DNA from: Oxalobacteraceae bacterium
GTDB taxonomy: Bacteria > Pseudomonadota > Gammaproteobacteria > Burkholderiales > Burkholderiaceae_D
DNA length: 64,000 nucleotides
Assembly: GCA_900299005.1 (NCBI GenBank)
Contig: OMID01000081.1
Coordinates: 1 to 64,000 of the forward strand
Reading direction: 5' to 3'
Shown: piece after piece, positions 29,924-38,906 of the stretch
Position numbering within the stretch: position 1 is the first letter of the stretch
Layout: each line of letters begins with the position of its first letter
Program-made: the position numbers and the translations under genes
The notes under the pieces: generated by a model
Told to the model about the DNA's origin: nothing
Databases searched by the model: none
What the model saw: the letters and a program-made list of their open reading frames with translations, nothing else

Positions 29924-32900
29924 GCATCCACTCCTTCAAACGATGGGTGTATTCCGGGAGTCGGAATCTGTCTATCAGTGAGCGCAGCTCGTTACAAAAC
30001 GGCGCATAGAGAAGATTTTCCTTCTCGATGCGATCCAGTTCGGCATGAATGCCTTTCACAAAACCGATGGCGCCAAGCTCTGAGAGACGTGTCATTGTTG
30101 TTCTCGGTGGTATGAGTCGTAGCGGCTGTGGCGCTTTGGCTTCAGACGCTTTGGCAGAAATCCATTCAATGCCCAGGTGCAGCTTCAGTTTGGACAAGAG
30201 TTCCGCCAGCATGAAGGGCTTGGCGATGAAATCGTTGCAGTACATGCTGTCGCTTTGCCGAGCGGTCGGATCGAAGACATTGGCTGAAACAACCACAATG
30301 GGCAAATCGGAATAGCCGCTCTCGCGCAGCAGCCGGCAGACTTCCCAGCCATCCATGCCCGGCATGGCGATATCCATCAGCAGCAGATCGGGGCGCGTCT
30401 CCTCAACGGCCGCCAGACAGGCAGGCCCGCTCTCGGCTTCGATGATCTCAAAGCCCAAAGGCTCAAGCATCTCTTTGAGCACGATGCGCTGAGATGCCTG
30501 ATCATCTGTCACGAGCAGCCGCTTGCGCGCACCGACATACCCGCTCGCCAGTATGGTTGCCTCATCGCGTGGCAGCGGCTGGCGCACTTCACGCAGATAC
30601 AGACGCAACTTAAAGATACTGCCCTGGCCCAGCACGCTGGTGACACTCAGCTCCCCGCCCATGATATGCGCGAGCATATTAGAGATCGCCAGGCCGAGTC
30701 CTGTGCCGACTTCCTTGCGCTGATTCGCCAAGTCGCTGCGCTCGAATGGCAGGAAGATGCGCGCGACATCTTCTTCCGAGATGCCGATGCCGGTGTCTTC
30801 CACCTCAAAGGTGGCGATCTCGCGCGCATAGGTGACGCGCAACGTCACCGAACCGCGGTCGGTGAATTTGACCGCATTGGCCAGCAGATTAATCAGGATC
30901 TGACGCAGGCGTTTTTCGTCGGCATAGACGGCCGGGGGAATGCGGCCGGTCTCGGTGAAATGAAAGCCGATGCCTTTCTGCGCTGCCTGAGGTGCGACCA
31001 TCTGCACGATCTGATCGAGAAAATCCGGCAGTAAAAGCTGATCGGTCTCCAGTCGCATTTTGCCGGCTTCGATGCGCGCGATATCAAGCATGCCATCGAT
31101 CAGGGAGAGTAGGTGTTCGCCGCTGCGACGGATCACGCTAATCGCATTTTGTCGATGAACAGGAATGTTGGGGTCGGTCTGCAGTATTTGCGCATAGCCG
31201 AGGATGCTGTTCAGTGGCGTGCGCAGTTCATGACTCATGCCTGTCACGAAGCGGCTCTTTGCCATATTGGCGGCTTCAGCGTGAGTTTTCGCGCGCTGCA
31301 GCTCGGCGTCCGTTCTCCGGTGCGCGTCGATCTCGGCTAGCAGCAGCTTGGTCTGACGCTCGGACTCTTGCTGGGCAGTCTGGCGGCTCGTGGCGCTCAG
31401 GACCAGCCACCAGGTACCGATCGCGATCATCAAGAATAATGCAGCAAACAATTTGATGAACAACGCTCGCAGGTCGGTATCGGCGTCAAACGTCGGATGC
31501 GTTACGAAGGGCAATTCAAGGAAGTAGAATGCTGTCAGCACGGCGCCCAGCAACGAGGCAAACAGTGCCAGCATCAGCAGGTATTTGCCAACGGTGGTCT
31601 TCAGGTGGCGCATCAGCGACGTGGGCAGAATCGCCCGGCTGACGAGCTTAAATTGTGCGGGTAGCGCCGCGCCAGGCTTGCATCGATCCCCGCAGCGCGC
31701 ATCCAGCGAGCAGCAGAGCGAGCAGATATTCCCCTCGTAGGCCGGACAGTGCGCGATATCAGCGGATTCGAACAGGTTGTCGCAGATTACGCATTGCTGA
31801 TGAGCATGCGCGTTGGCCGTTGACGAAGAGCGGGCGAGATAGTAGCGCCCCTTGGTTGCTCGCGCGATAAGAGGTGCCATGGCCAGCGCAGTGACCAATG
31901 CAATGAAAGGCGCCATGGCACGAGCAAGATCACCAAACAAGCCCAGCAGCGCCAGCATCGACAACATCGTCGCGGCCAGCATTGCGCCAACGCCCACGGG
32001 GTTGATGTCATACAGATGCGCACGTTTGAACTCAATGTGTCGCGGCGAGAGGCCTAGCGGCTTGTTAATCAGCAGGTCGGCCACCACAGCACCGATCCAG
32101 GAAATGGCCACCATGGAGTAGATGGTCAGCACCTCCTTGAGCGCAGCAAATACACCGATCTCCATCAGAAGAATGGCGATCACGACGTTGAAAACCACCC
32201 AGACGGCGCGTCCTGGGTGACTGTGCGTCAGCCGAGCGAAGAAATTCGACCACGCAAGCGAGCCTGCATAGGCATTGGTGACATTGATTTTCATCTGCGA
32301 GATGATCACGAATAGTGCAACGGCACCCGCGATCCAGCGCGGATCGGAGAATACATAGCCGAAAGCGACCAGATACATCTGCGTTGGCTCGACTGCGCGA
32401 GCCGGATCGAGGTGGTGATCGACCACCAGAAAAGCCAGCAAAGCGCCACCCAGCATCTTTGCCGCACCCATGACGATCCACCCGGGGCCAGCCAGCAGCA
32501 GCGCCGTCCACCAGCGACGATGGTTGTGCTCTCCCGTCGCCGGTAAAAATCGCAGGTAGTCGACCTGTTCACCGATCTGCGCGATCAACGAGAAAACCAC
32601 CGTCGCGGCCGAACCGAACAGCAGCCAATTGAAACGCCCACCGTCTGGGATGCCAGCGGTATATTGCATCAGCCTGAGCGGGGCTTTAGGATCCTGCCAA
32701 AGCAGAGCGACGAACGGCAGCACCATTAGGACCAGCCAGACAGGCTGTGTCCATGCCTGTACCTTGCTGATCATCGTGACACCCAGAATCACCAGCGGTA
32801 TTACCACCAGCGAGCACAGCACATAGCCCCACGCCAGCGGAATCCCGAAGGCCATTTGCACGGCCTGCGCCATGATGGAGGCTTCCAGCGCAAAAAAGAT

Positions 32901-33287
32901 GAAAGTGAAGCTCGCGTAGATGAGCGAAGTGATGGTGGAACCGATGTAGCCAAAGCCTGCGCCACGCGTCAACAGGTCCATGTCCACACCGTATTTTGCC
33001 GTGTAGTAGCTGATGGGCAGGCCGGTCAGGAAAATCAGAGCTGACACACAGACGATCGCCCACAGTGCATTGGTAAAACCGTAGGACAGCGTGATCGCGG
33101 CGCCGATGGCTTCAAGCGCCAGAAACGACACTGCACCCAAGGCGGTGTTGGCGATCCTGAATTCTGACCACGTGCGAAAACTCATGGGCGTGTATCGCAA
33201 CGCGTAGTCTTCCAGTGTTTCATTGGCCACCCAGGTGTTGTAATCGCGGCGGCTTTTGACAATGCGCTGTACGGAAGAGGAATTCAC
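29901..33287 (-). CDS. NCS1 permease-histidine kinase-receiver fusion
   Basis: A 1128-residue hybrid sensor. Residues 1-475 form an NCS1 (cytosine/allantoin permease-like) transporter of about 12 helices. An eight-cysteine cluster lies at 499-536. Two further helices (about 565-590 and 612-632) and a coiled coil (633-675) precede the HisKA domain with phosphoacceptor His686 in GMSHELRTPLN. The HATPase domain has the N box near 800 and DTGIG near 832. A receiver domain has its phosphoacceptor at Asp972 in LLLMDIAMPG; the last ~90 residues are unassigned. The start is GTG at 33287. The protein probably senses an amide or nucleobase-like compound with its permease part; direct transport is not excluded. 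Confidence 0.93.
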   Translation of the reverse strand: MNSSSVQRIVKSRRDYNTWVANETLEDYALRYTPMSFRTWSEFRIANTALGAVSFLALEAIGAAITLSYGFTNALWAIVCVSALIFLTGLPISYYTAKYGVDMDLLTRGAGFGYIGSTITSLIYASFTFIFFALEASIMAQAVQMAFGIPLAWGYVLCSLVVIPLVILGVTMISKVQAWTQPVWLVLMVLPFVALLWQDPKAPLRLMQYTAGIPDGGRFNWLLFGSAATVVFSLIAQIGEQVDYLRFLPATGEHNHRRWWTALLLAGPGWIVMGAAKMLGGALLAFLVVDHHLDPARAVEPTQMYLVAFGYVFSDPRWIAGAVALFVIISQMKINVTNAYAGSLAWSNFFARLTHSHPGRAVWVVFNVVIAILLMEIGVFAALKEVLTIYSMVAISWIGAVVADLLINKPLGLSPRHIEFKRAHLYDINPVGVGAMLAATMLSMLALLGLFGDLARAMAPFIALVTALAMAPLIARATKGRYYLARSSSTANAHAHQQCVICDNLFESADIAHCPAYEGNICSLCCSLDARCGDRCKPGAALPAQFKLVSRAILPTSLMRHLKTTVGKYLLMLALFASLLGAVLTAFYFLELPFVTHPTFDADTDLRALFIKLFAALFLMIAIGTWWLVLSATSRQTAQQESERQTKLLLAEIDAHRRTDAELQRAKTHAEAANMAKSRFVTGMSHELRTPLNSILGYAQILQTDPNIPVHRQNAISVIRRSGEHLLSLIDGMLDIARIEAGKMRLETDQLLLPDFLDQIVQMVAPQAAQKGIGFHFTETGRIPPAVYADEKRLRQILINLLANAVKFTDRGSVTLRVTYAREIATFEVEDTGIGISEEDVARIFLPFERSDLANQRKEVGTGLGLAISNMLAHIMGGELSVTSVLGQGSIFKLRLYLREVRQPLPRDEATILASGYVGARKRLLVTDDQASQRIVLKEMLEPLGFEIIEAESGPACLAAVEETRPDLLLMDIAMPGMDGWEVCRLLRESGYSDLPIVVVSANVFDPTARQSDSMYCNDFIAKPFMLAELLSKLKLHLGIEWISAKASEAKAPQPLRLIPPRTTMTRLSELGAIGFVKGIHAELDRIEKENLLYAPFCNELRSLIDRFRLPEYTHRLKEWMHDDVDHL

Positions 33288-33388
33288 AAGTGAGCTCGAT
33301 CAGATTGGAATAAAGTACCAGCAATTTTTGCACCAGAAAGACGGCAGCAAACGCCGGACAACCCATCACTGCGAAAAAAACCGTTTAG

Positions 33389-33414
33389 GCGCGTACGTCA
33401 AATGACGTACGCGC
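33389..33414. promoter_or_regulatory. perfect inverted repeat, kinase-gene operator
   Basis: Left arm GCGCGTACGTCA, two-base centre AA, right arm TGACGTACGCGC: the arms are exact complements over 12 bases. It ends 102 bases before the GTG start of the permease-kinase gene. The inner 18 bases recur in degenerate form upstream of urtA and amiE, which suggests a common regulator, probably the LuxR-type one. Confidence 0.7.
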
Positions 33415-33632
33415 GATGAGGCGTCTCACTGTTCGCCCAGCCCACGGCGGGCCGCACCATGGCGGTGCGCACCTGGCCCTTTTGTTCACTGGCTTGGCGC
33501 AAATCACCCCAATGGAGACGAGAGGGAGCCGCCCCATTCTGGGGTGCTCGTGCGGCCCGAGGGTCGGCGACATCACATCAACCCTACTCGCAACCTCTCT
33601 ACCCCGCTCGCACCTTGCGCTTGCCTGGGTCA

Positions 33633-33650
33633 GTACGTCAAACAGCGTAT
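33633..33650 (+). promoter_or_regulatory. operator-like half-dyad upstream of urtA
   Basis: GTACGTCA-AA-CAGCGTAT: the left arm is identical to the perfect dyad, the right arm matches four of eight bases. It lies 162-179 bases before the urtA start. Confidence 0.45.
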
Positions 33651-33811
33651 TGCTGCGTCACGGCCGCAAAAACTACTCTCGCATCAAGCCATGCGCAGGC
33701 GACGATGCATCGTTGTTGTTATCTCCACGTTGTGTCCATCTCTGCATGCAAGGCTCCGGGCAGTCTCCTCTGTTAATTCTTTGTAATGCCATCGCGTGAA
33801 AGGAACACCGC

Positions 33812-35056
33812 ATGTCTGATCCATCCATCAAATCCGCTGGTCGCCGCGACGTCCTCAAAGGACTTGCCGCCACCGCTGCTGTTGTCCTCCCGGGCTTGTC
33901 GTTCGCAGCACCGCCCGCCACCTCGGCCGTCAACACCACCAAACTGGCAGTCACTGACACAGAGGTGATCGTTGGTCAGCTACATTCGGCGACCGGCACC
34001 ATGGCGATTTCCGAGACTGGCTCCATTCAGGCAGAGCGGCTCGCCATCGAGCAGATCAACGCCGCAGGCGGCATCCTGGGCCGCAAGATCAAGATCATTC
34101 AGGAAGACGGCGCGTCCGACTGGCCGACCTTTGCGGAGAAAGCGAAGAAGCTGTTGTCGAATGACCGCGTAGCGGCGATTTTCGGCTGCTGGACTTCTGC
34201 CTCACGCAAAGCAGTGCTGCCGGTGGTCGAGAAGGAAAATGGCCTGTTGTACTACCCCACGTTCTACGAAGGGCTCGAGCAGTCCAAGAATGTGATTTAC
34301 ACCGGTCAGGAAGCCACGCAACAGATTCTTGCCGGTCTTGACTGGGTGGTAAAAGAAAAGAAGGCGAAAAAATTCTTCTTGGTTGGCTCCGACTACATCT
34401 GGCCCAGGACTTCCAACAAAATCGCTCGCAAGCACATCGAGAATGTCGTCAAGGGCGAGGTCGTTGGTGAAGAATACTACCCGCTCGGGAATACCCAATT
34501 TGGCTCGCTGATCAACAAGATCAAGCTGAAAAAGCCTGATGTCGTGTTCGTTGACGTTGTGGGCGGCTCGACCGTTGCCTTCTTCAAGCAGCTCAAGGCA
34601 GCCGGCGTCACTGGCAAGACTCAGGTGGTACTGACGCTTTCCGTGACTGAAGACGAAATGCTTGGCATTGGCGGCGAGAATGCCGAGGGCTTCTATTCCT
34701 CGATGAAGTACTTCCAGTCACTCGATAACGCGAACAACAAGAAGTTTGTTGAAGCGTTCAAGGCTAAGTATGGCCCGAATTCCGTGATCGGCGACGTGAC
34801 TCAGGCGGCCTACCTCGGCCCGTGGCTGTGGAAGGCGGCGGTAGAGAAAGCCGGTTCCTTCGATGTGGACAAGGTCGCTGCGGCATCGCCCGGCATCGAG
34901 CTCAAGACCGCGCCTGAAGGCTATGTGAAGCTGCATGAGAACCATCACTTGTGGTCCAAGACCCGTATTGGTGAAGTGCAGAAGAACGGCCAGTTCAAGG
35001 TGGTCTACGAGTCCGGCCTGATCGAGCCGAACCCGTTCCCGAAAGGCTATCAGTAA
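33812..35056 (+). CDS. urtA: urea/amide ABC transporter substrate-binding protein
   Basis: Periplasmic solute-binding protein of the UrtA/FmdD group (HAAT family), 414 residues. A twin-arginine-type signal is seen at the N-terminus: RRDVLKGLAATAAVVLPGLSFAAP. The mature part has GILGRKIKIIQEDGASDWPTFAEKAKKLL and YWPTFYEG-like motifs (LLYYPTFYEGLE) that line the ligand site in UrtA. AAGGAA precedes the ATG. It heads the transport operon. In Methylophilus the homologue FmdD serves short-chain amides and urea; with formamidase downstream and no urease in the window, amides are the likelier substrate. Confidence 0.92.
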   Translation: MSDPSIKSAGRRDVLKGLAATAAVVLPGLSFAAPPATSAVNTTKLAVTDTEVIVGQLHSATGTMAISETGSIQAERLAIEQINAAGGILGRKIKIIQEDGASDWPTFAEKAKKLLSNDRVAAIFGCWTSASRKAVLPVVEKENGLLYYPTFYEGLEQSKNVIYTGQEATQQILAGLDWVVKEKKAKKFFLVGSDYIWPRTSNKIARKHIENVVKGEVVGEEYYPLGNTQFGSLINKIKLKKPDVVFVDVVGGSTVAFFKQLKAAGVTGKTQVVLTLSVTEDEMLGIGGENAEGFYSSMKYFQSLDNANNKKFVEAFKAKYGPNSVIGDVTQAAYLGPWLWKAAVEKAGSFDVDKVAAASPGIELKTAPEGYVKLHENHHLWSKTRIGEVQKNGQFKVVYESGLIEPNPFPKGYQ

Positions 35057-35066
35057 GGAGTGAAAC

Positions 35067-35096
35067 ATCGAATTGCGCCGCAAGGCGCAATTCGAT
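35067..35096 (+). promoter_or_regulatory. intercistronic hairpin between urtA and urtB
   Basis: A perfect 13-bp stem (ATCGAATTGCGCC paired with GGCGCAATTCGAT) closed by a GCAA tetraloop lies 10 bases after the urtA stop. There is no T tract. Such structures stabilise the upstream mRNA or dampen expression downstream, so the binding protein is made in excess over the permease. Confidence 0.6.
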
Positions 35097-35152
35097 CGCG
35101 GCCGCTAAGGCCGTACGTCGGAAGCAAAGCGCACAGCACACAAGGAGTCAAC

Positions 35153-36070
35153 ATGGACTGGTTATCTGAATTTGGCGGCATCCTGATGATGCAGGGATTT
35201 AACGGGCTGTCATTTTTTTGCGTGCTGCTGCTCATGGCGCTGGGTTTAGCGATCATCTTCGGTCAGATGGGTGTGATCAACATGGCGCATGGTGAATTTC
35301 TCACCATCGGTGCCTATTCCACCTATCTGCTCTCCAAGTTGACCACCAACTATGCCCCTGTGCTGCAACCCTATTATTTTTTTGGTGCGATCGTTCTCGC
35401 GTTCACCGTAGCCTACATCGTCGGCTACTGGGTGGAGCGGCTGATGATTTCGCATTTGTACAAACGTCCGCTTGATACGCTGCTGGCAACCTGGGGTTTG
35501 TCACTGATCATGCAGCAGATCTTCCGCTCCACCTTTGGAGCAAAAGAAGTCAGCGCCACGCTGCCGGATTGGTTGATGGGTTCGGTGCAGCCTTTTGAAG
35601 GCGTTGACATCCCGCTCAACGGACTGTTCATCATGGCGATGACCGCAGTACTGACGGGCACGATCTTTATCTTGCTATACCGCTCGCGCTGGGGTTTGCA
35701 GGTCCGCGCCACAATGCAAAATCGGATGATGTCGGGCGCTGTCGGCATAAACACGCGCAAGGTCGACCGCACTACTTTTGCGCTCGGTTGTGGCGTTGCG
35801 GGTGTGGCCGGCGCGGCATTCACGACCATCGGTTCCACTGGTCCGACCTCCGGCTCGCTGTACATCGTTGACACCTTCCTAACCGTCGTCTTCGGGGGTG
35901 CTCAGAGCCTGATCGGAACCATCGTCTCTGCATTCGCCATTGCGCAGACACAATCCACCTCCGAGTTCTTCATGACAGGCTCGCTGGCCAAGGTGCTCAC
36001 GCTATCGGTGGTGATCCTGATCCTGCTGATGCGCCCGCAAGGCCTGTTCTCCGTCAAGGTCCGGAAGTAA
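35153..36070 (+). CDS. urtB: urea/amide ABC transporter permease UrtB
   Basis: Inner-membrane permease of the branched-chain amino acid type (LivH-like). I start at ATG 35153 (MDWLSEFGG), with AAGGAG at the correct distance; the frame is open for 31 more codons. The 305 residues have about eight helices and the signature GINMAHGEFLTIGAY (here GVINMAHGEFLTIG), plus the EAA-like loop. It follows the hairpin after urtA. Confidence 0.93.
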   Translation: MDWLSEFGGILMMQGFNGLSFFCVLLLMALGLAIIFGQMGVINMAHGEFLTIGAYSTYLLSKLTTNYAPVLQPYYFFGAIVLAFTVAYIVGYWVERLMISHLYKRPLDTLLATWGLSLIMQQIFRSTFGAKEVSATLPDWLMGSVQPFEGVDIPLNGLFIMAMTAVLTGTIFILLYRSRWGLQVRATMQNRMMSGAVGINTRKVDRTTFALGCGVAGVAGAAFTTIGSTGPTSGSLYIVDTFLTVVFGGAQSLIGTIVSAFAIAQTQSTSEFFMTGSLAKVLTLSVVILILLMRPQGLFSVKVRK

Positions 36071-36097
36071 TCCCCGAGTGTCAAGAAAGGATCCGAA

Positions 36098-37285
36098 ATG
36101 AACTCCGCATTCCAGAAAGTCTTGGGTGGCAAAGAGGGGACCATAGGTCTGCTTGTGTTGTGCGCCCTGCTGTTCGTGATCTTCCCCCTGGTGCTGAATG
36201 GCTTTCGCCTCAACATGGTGGGCAAGTATTTGTCGTACGCGTTCGTCGCCGTGGGTCTCGTGCTGTGCTGGGGCTATGGCGGCATTCTCTCCCTCGGCCA
36301 GGGTGTGTTCTTCGGTCTGGGTGGCTACTGCATGGCGGCGTTTCTCAAGCTCGAGGCCTCTGACCCGGTCAGCACCAAGATTCAGTCCACGCCCGGCATT
36401 CCGGATTTTATGGACTGGAATCAGCTCACCGAACTACCGGCGATCTGGTTACCGTTCAAGAGCCTGCCGCTGACGCTGATTCTGGTGTTGGCTGTCCCCA
36501 TGGTATTGGCGTTCATTGTCGGCATTGCGATGTTCAAGCGTCGCGTTGGGGATGTGTATTTCTCCATCGTGACCCAGGCGATTGCCGCCATTCTCACCAT
36601 CCTGATCATTGGCCGACAGGGCTGGACCGGTGGGGTCAATGGCATCACCGATCTCAAGACCCTGCTTGGCTGGGATATTCGCACCGATAACGCCAAGTTG
36701 ATTCTCTATTACGTCTGCTGCGCACTGCTGATCGCGTGCATTCTGTTCGGACGCTATGTGCTGACCTCCAAGCTCGGCCGATTACTGGTGGCCATGCGCG
36801 ACAAGGAAGAACGTGTGCGCTTCTCGGGTTATGACGTAGCGAACTTCAAGGTATTCACGTTTGTCGCGGCCGCCGGCATTTCTGCCATTGGCGGCGCGAT
36901 GTTCACGCTCCAAGTGGGCTTCATGTCGCCCTCATTCGTTGGCATCGTGCCGTCGATTGAAATGGTGATCTTCGCTGCGGTCGGGGGTCGCATGTCACTG
37001 TTCGGTGCGGTCTACGGCACGCTGCTGGTCAGCTACGGCAAGACCTACTTCTCCGAGACCTTGCCCGAACTCTGGCTGTTCCTCATGGGCGGCTTGTTCA
37101 TCGCGGTGGTCATGTACTTCCCGAACGGTATCGTTGGACTGTGGGAAAGCCATGGCAAGAAGCTGATTTCCAAACTGGCGGGTAACACCAAGACCCAGTC
37201 CAAAACACAACCGGTATCCCGTGTGCGGCCCGCTAGCCTGGCATCCAAAGACATCACACTGACCGGCATGGAGGTAACGAAATGA
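36098..37285 (+). CDS. urtC: urea/amide ABC transporter permease UrtC
   Basis: Second permease (LivM-like), 395 residues, about ten helices. The conserved segments CWGYGGILSLGQGVFFGLGGYCMA and ISAIGGAMFTLQVGFMSPSFVGI are present, as is TGGVNGITDLKTLLG typical of UrtC. The C-terminal ~45 residues are hydrophilic. AAGGA precedes the ATG. Its stop overlaps the urtD start (ATGA), indicating coupling. Confidence 0.94.
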   Translation: MNSAFQKVLGGKEGTIGLLVLCALLFVIFPLVLNGFRLNMVGKYLSYAFVAVGLVLCWGYGGILSLGQGVFFGLGGYCMAAFLKLEASDPVSTKIQSTPGIPDFMDWNQLTELPAIWLPFKSLPLTLILVLAVPMVLAFIVGIAMFKRRVGDVYFSIVTQAIAAILTILIIGRQGWTGGVNGITDLKTLLGWDIRTDNAKLILYYVCCALLIACILFGRYVLTSKLGRLLVAMRDKEERVRFSGYDVANFKVFTFVAAAGISAIGGAMFTLQVGFMSPSFVGIVPSIEMVIFAAVGGRMSLFGAVYGTLLVSYGKTYFSETLPELWLFLMGGLFIAVVMYFPNGIVGLWESHGKKLISKLAGNTKTQSKTQPVSRVRPASLASKDITLTGMEVTK

Positions 37286-38049
37286 GCGCTGGAGCTATCG
37301 GTGGTATCACCACCAACCGTCCGGTACTGGCGATTGAAGGATTGACGGTGTCCTTTGACGGCTTCAAAGCGGTCGATGATTTGAATCTCTATGTCGACCG
37401 TAATGAAGTCCATGTCGTGATCGGGCCAAATGGTGCGGGCAAGACGACATTGCTCGACCTGATCTGTGGAAAAACCAAGGCTACCTCGGGCAGCATCCAG
37501 TTCAAGGACATCGAGCTGACCAAACTCTCCGAGCATCAGATCGTTCATTCCGGCGTGGGCCGTAAATTTCAGACGCCGTCGATCTACGAAGCGCTGACGG
37601 TATTCGAGAATCTCGAGATGTCGTTTCCTCGCGGGCGTGGCGTGTTCGGTGCGCTGACATTCAAGCGTACACAGGATGTGGTGGACCGCGTGCACCAAGT
37701 CGCCGAGGAAATTTTTCTGACGGATTTGCTCGAGATGACGGCCGATCTGCTCTCGCACGGGCAGAAGCAGTGGCTGGAGATCGGCATGCTGCTGATGCAG
37801 GAACCTGAGCTACTGATGCTTGATGAGCCTGTCGCCGGCATGTCGGTCTCCGAGCGAGAAAAAACGGCTGAGCTGCTGGCGCGCATCAGCAAAGGCCGCT
37901 CAGTTGTGGTCATTGAGCATGACATGGAATTCGTCAAATCGATTGCCCACAAGGTCACCGTGCTCCACCAAGGCAAATTGCTCGCTGCGGGCAGCATGGA
38001 AGCGGTTCAAAACAATCCCAAGGTCATTGAAGTGTATCTGGGTCATTAA
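37282..38049 (+). CDS. urtD: urea/amide ABC transporter ATPase UrtD
   Basis: ATP-binding subunit (LivG-like), 255 residues. Walker A is GPNGAGKTTLLDLI, the Q loop and the Urt-type signature LSHGQKQWLEIGMLL replace the canonical LSGGQ, and Walker B is LLMLDEPVAGMS. The H loop is in VVVIEHDMEFV. The LSHGQKQWLEI form is characteristic for UrtD as against LivG. Confidence 0.94.
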   Translation: MSAGAIGGITTNRPVLAIEGLTVSFDGFKAVDDLNLYVDRNEVHVVIGPNGAGKTTLLDLICGKTKATSGSIQFKDIELTKLSEHQIVHSGVGRKFQTPSIYEALTVFENLEMSFPRGRGVFGALTFKRTQDVVDRVHQVAEEIFLTDLLEMTADLLSHGQKQWLEIGMLLMQEPELLMLDEPVAGMSVSEREKTAELLARISKGRSVVVIEHDMEFVKSIAHKVTVLHQGKLLAAGSMEAVQNNPKVIEVYLGH

Positions 38050-38079
38050 CACTTTCTCGGCACGCATACGGAGGCATTT

Positions 38080-38769
38080 ATGTTCAACGTTACCAACCTA
38101 GCATCCGGATATGGTCAGAGCGAGGTCATTCATGATCTGAACTTCGCTGTCGGCAAGCAGGAAATCGTGGCGGTGATGGGCCGTAACGGCATGGGAAAGA
38201 CGACCTTGTTTAAGACGCTGATGGGTATCCTGCCCACGCGAGGCGGCAGCGTGACCATCGAAGGCACCGAGATCACGCACATGGAGAGCCATGACCGCGT
38301 GGCCAGCGGCATTGCTTATGTGCCCCAGGGCCGAATGATCTTTCCTAGCATGACGGTGCTGGAGAACATTCAGACCGGACTGCCCGCCTCAGCGAATGGC
38401 AAGGTACCCGACGAACTCTATGCCTTGTTCCCAGTGCTGTTTGACATGAGGGGCCGTCGTGGCGGTAATTTGTCTGGCGGTCAGCAGCAGCAGCTGGCCA
38501 TCGCGCGCGCACTGGCGACGAATCCGAAAGTATTGCTACTCGATGAGCCGACCGAGGGCATCCAGCCATCGATCATCAAAGATATCGCCAAGAGTCTCAA
38601 AGAGATCCGCAAGATCCGCGAGTTGACCATTATCGTTTCCGAGCAGGTGCTGTCTTTCACGATGGAGATCGCAGATCGCTTCTTCGTGATCGACAAAGGC
38701 CGATTCGCCTACGAGAACACGCGAGCGAATGTCGACGAGGCGACGATCAGCCGCTATCTCTCGGTGTGA
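38080..38769 (+). CDS. urtE: urea/amide ABC transporter ATPase UrtE
   Basis: Second ATPase (LivF-like), 229 residues. Walker A GRNGMGKTTLFKTL, signature LSGGQQQQLAIARAL, Walker B VLLLDEPTEGIQPS. The TEGIQPSII motif distinguishes UrtE. GGAGG precedes the ATG. It ends the transporter genes; formamidase follows after 138 bases, which include an inverted repeat (GCGCCTGA...TCAGGCGC) but no clear terminator. Confidence 0.94.
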   Translation: MFNVTNLASGYGQSEVIHDLNFAVGKQEIVAVMGRNGMGKTTLFKTLMGILPTRGGSVTIEGTEITHMESHDRVASGIAYVPQGRMIFPSMTVLENIQTGLPASANGKVPDELYALFPVLFDMRGRRGGNLSGGQQQQLAIARALATNPKVLLLDEPTEGIQPSIIKDIAKSLKEIRKIRELTIIVSEQVLSFTMEIADRFFVIDKGRFAYENTRANVDEATISRYLSV

Positions 38770-38906
38770 GTCGCTGAGCCGCGAGATATCTGCTCCGGCT
38801 ATTGGCACGACGGCCGGTTTCGAGCGCCTGACCTGGCAGAGGACAAGACTTCAGGCGCGATCCTCTTGATTTCCAATTCATGAACGCTGATTAAAAAGGA
38901 AATACC

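Larger units (their letters stand above)
33288..33811. other. 524-base divergent promoter region
   Basis: No gene is convincing in this stretch between the minus-strand kinase operon and the plus-strand transporter operon. It holds a perfect 12-bp inverted repeat (33389-33414) and a partial copy (33633-33650), plus short GC-rich hairpins such as GCACC-ATGGC-GGTGC near 33458. I could not place sigma-70 promoters with confidence. Confidence 0.6.

Noticed and set aside
33415-33811. Sigma-54 promoter upstream of urtA
   Set aside because: No GG-N10-GC pair with acceptable spacing was found; GCACC...TTGC near 33609 is two bases too long.
33812-38769. Urea transporter coupled to a urease cluster
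   Set aside because: No urease genes occur in the window; downstream genes are formamidases, so the substrate is more likely short-chain amides.
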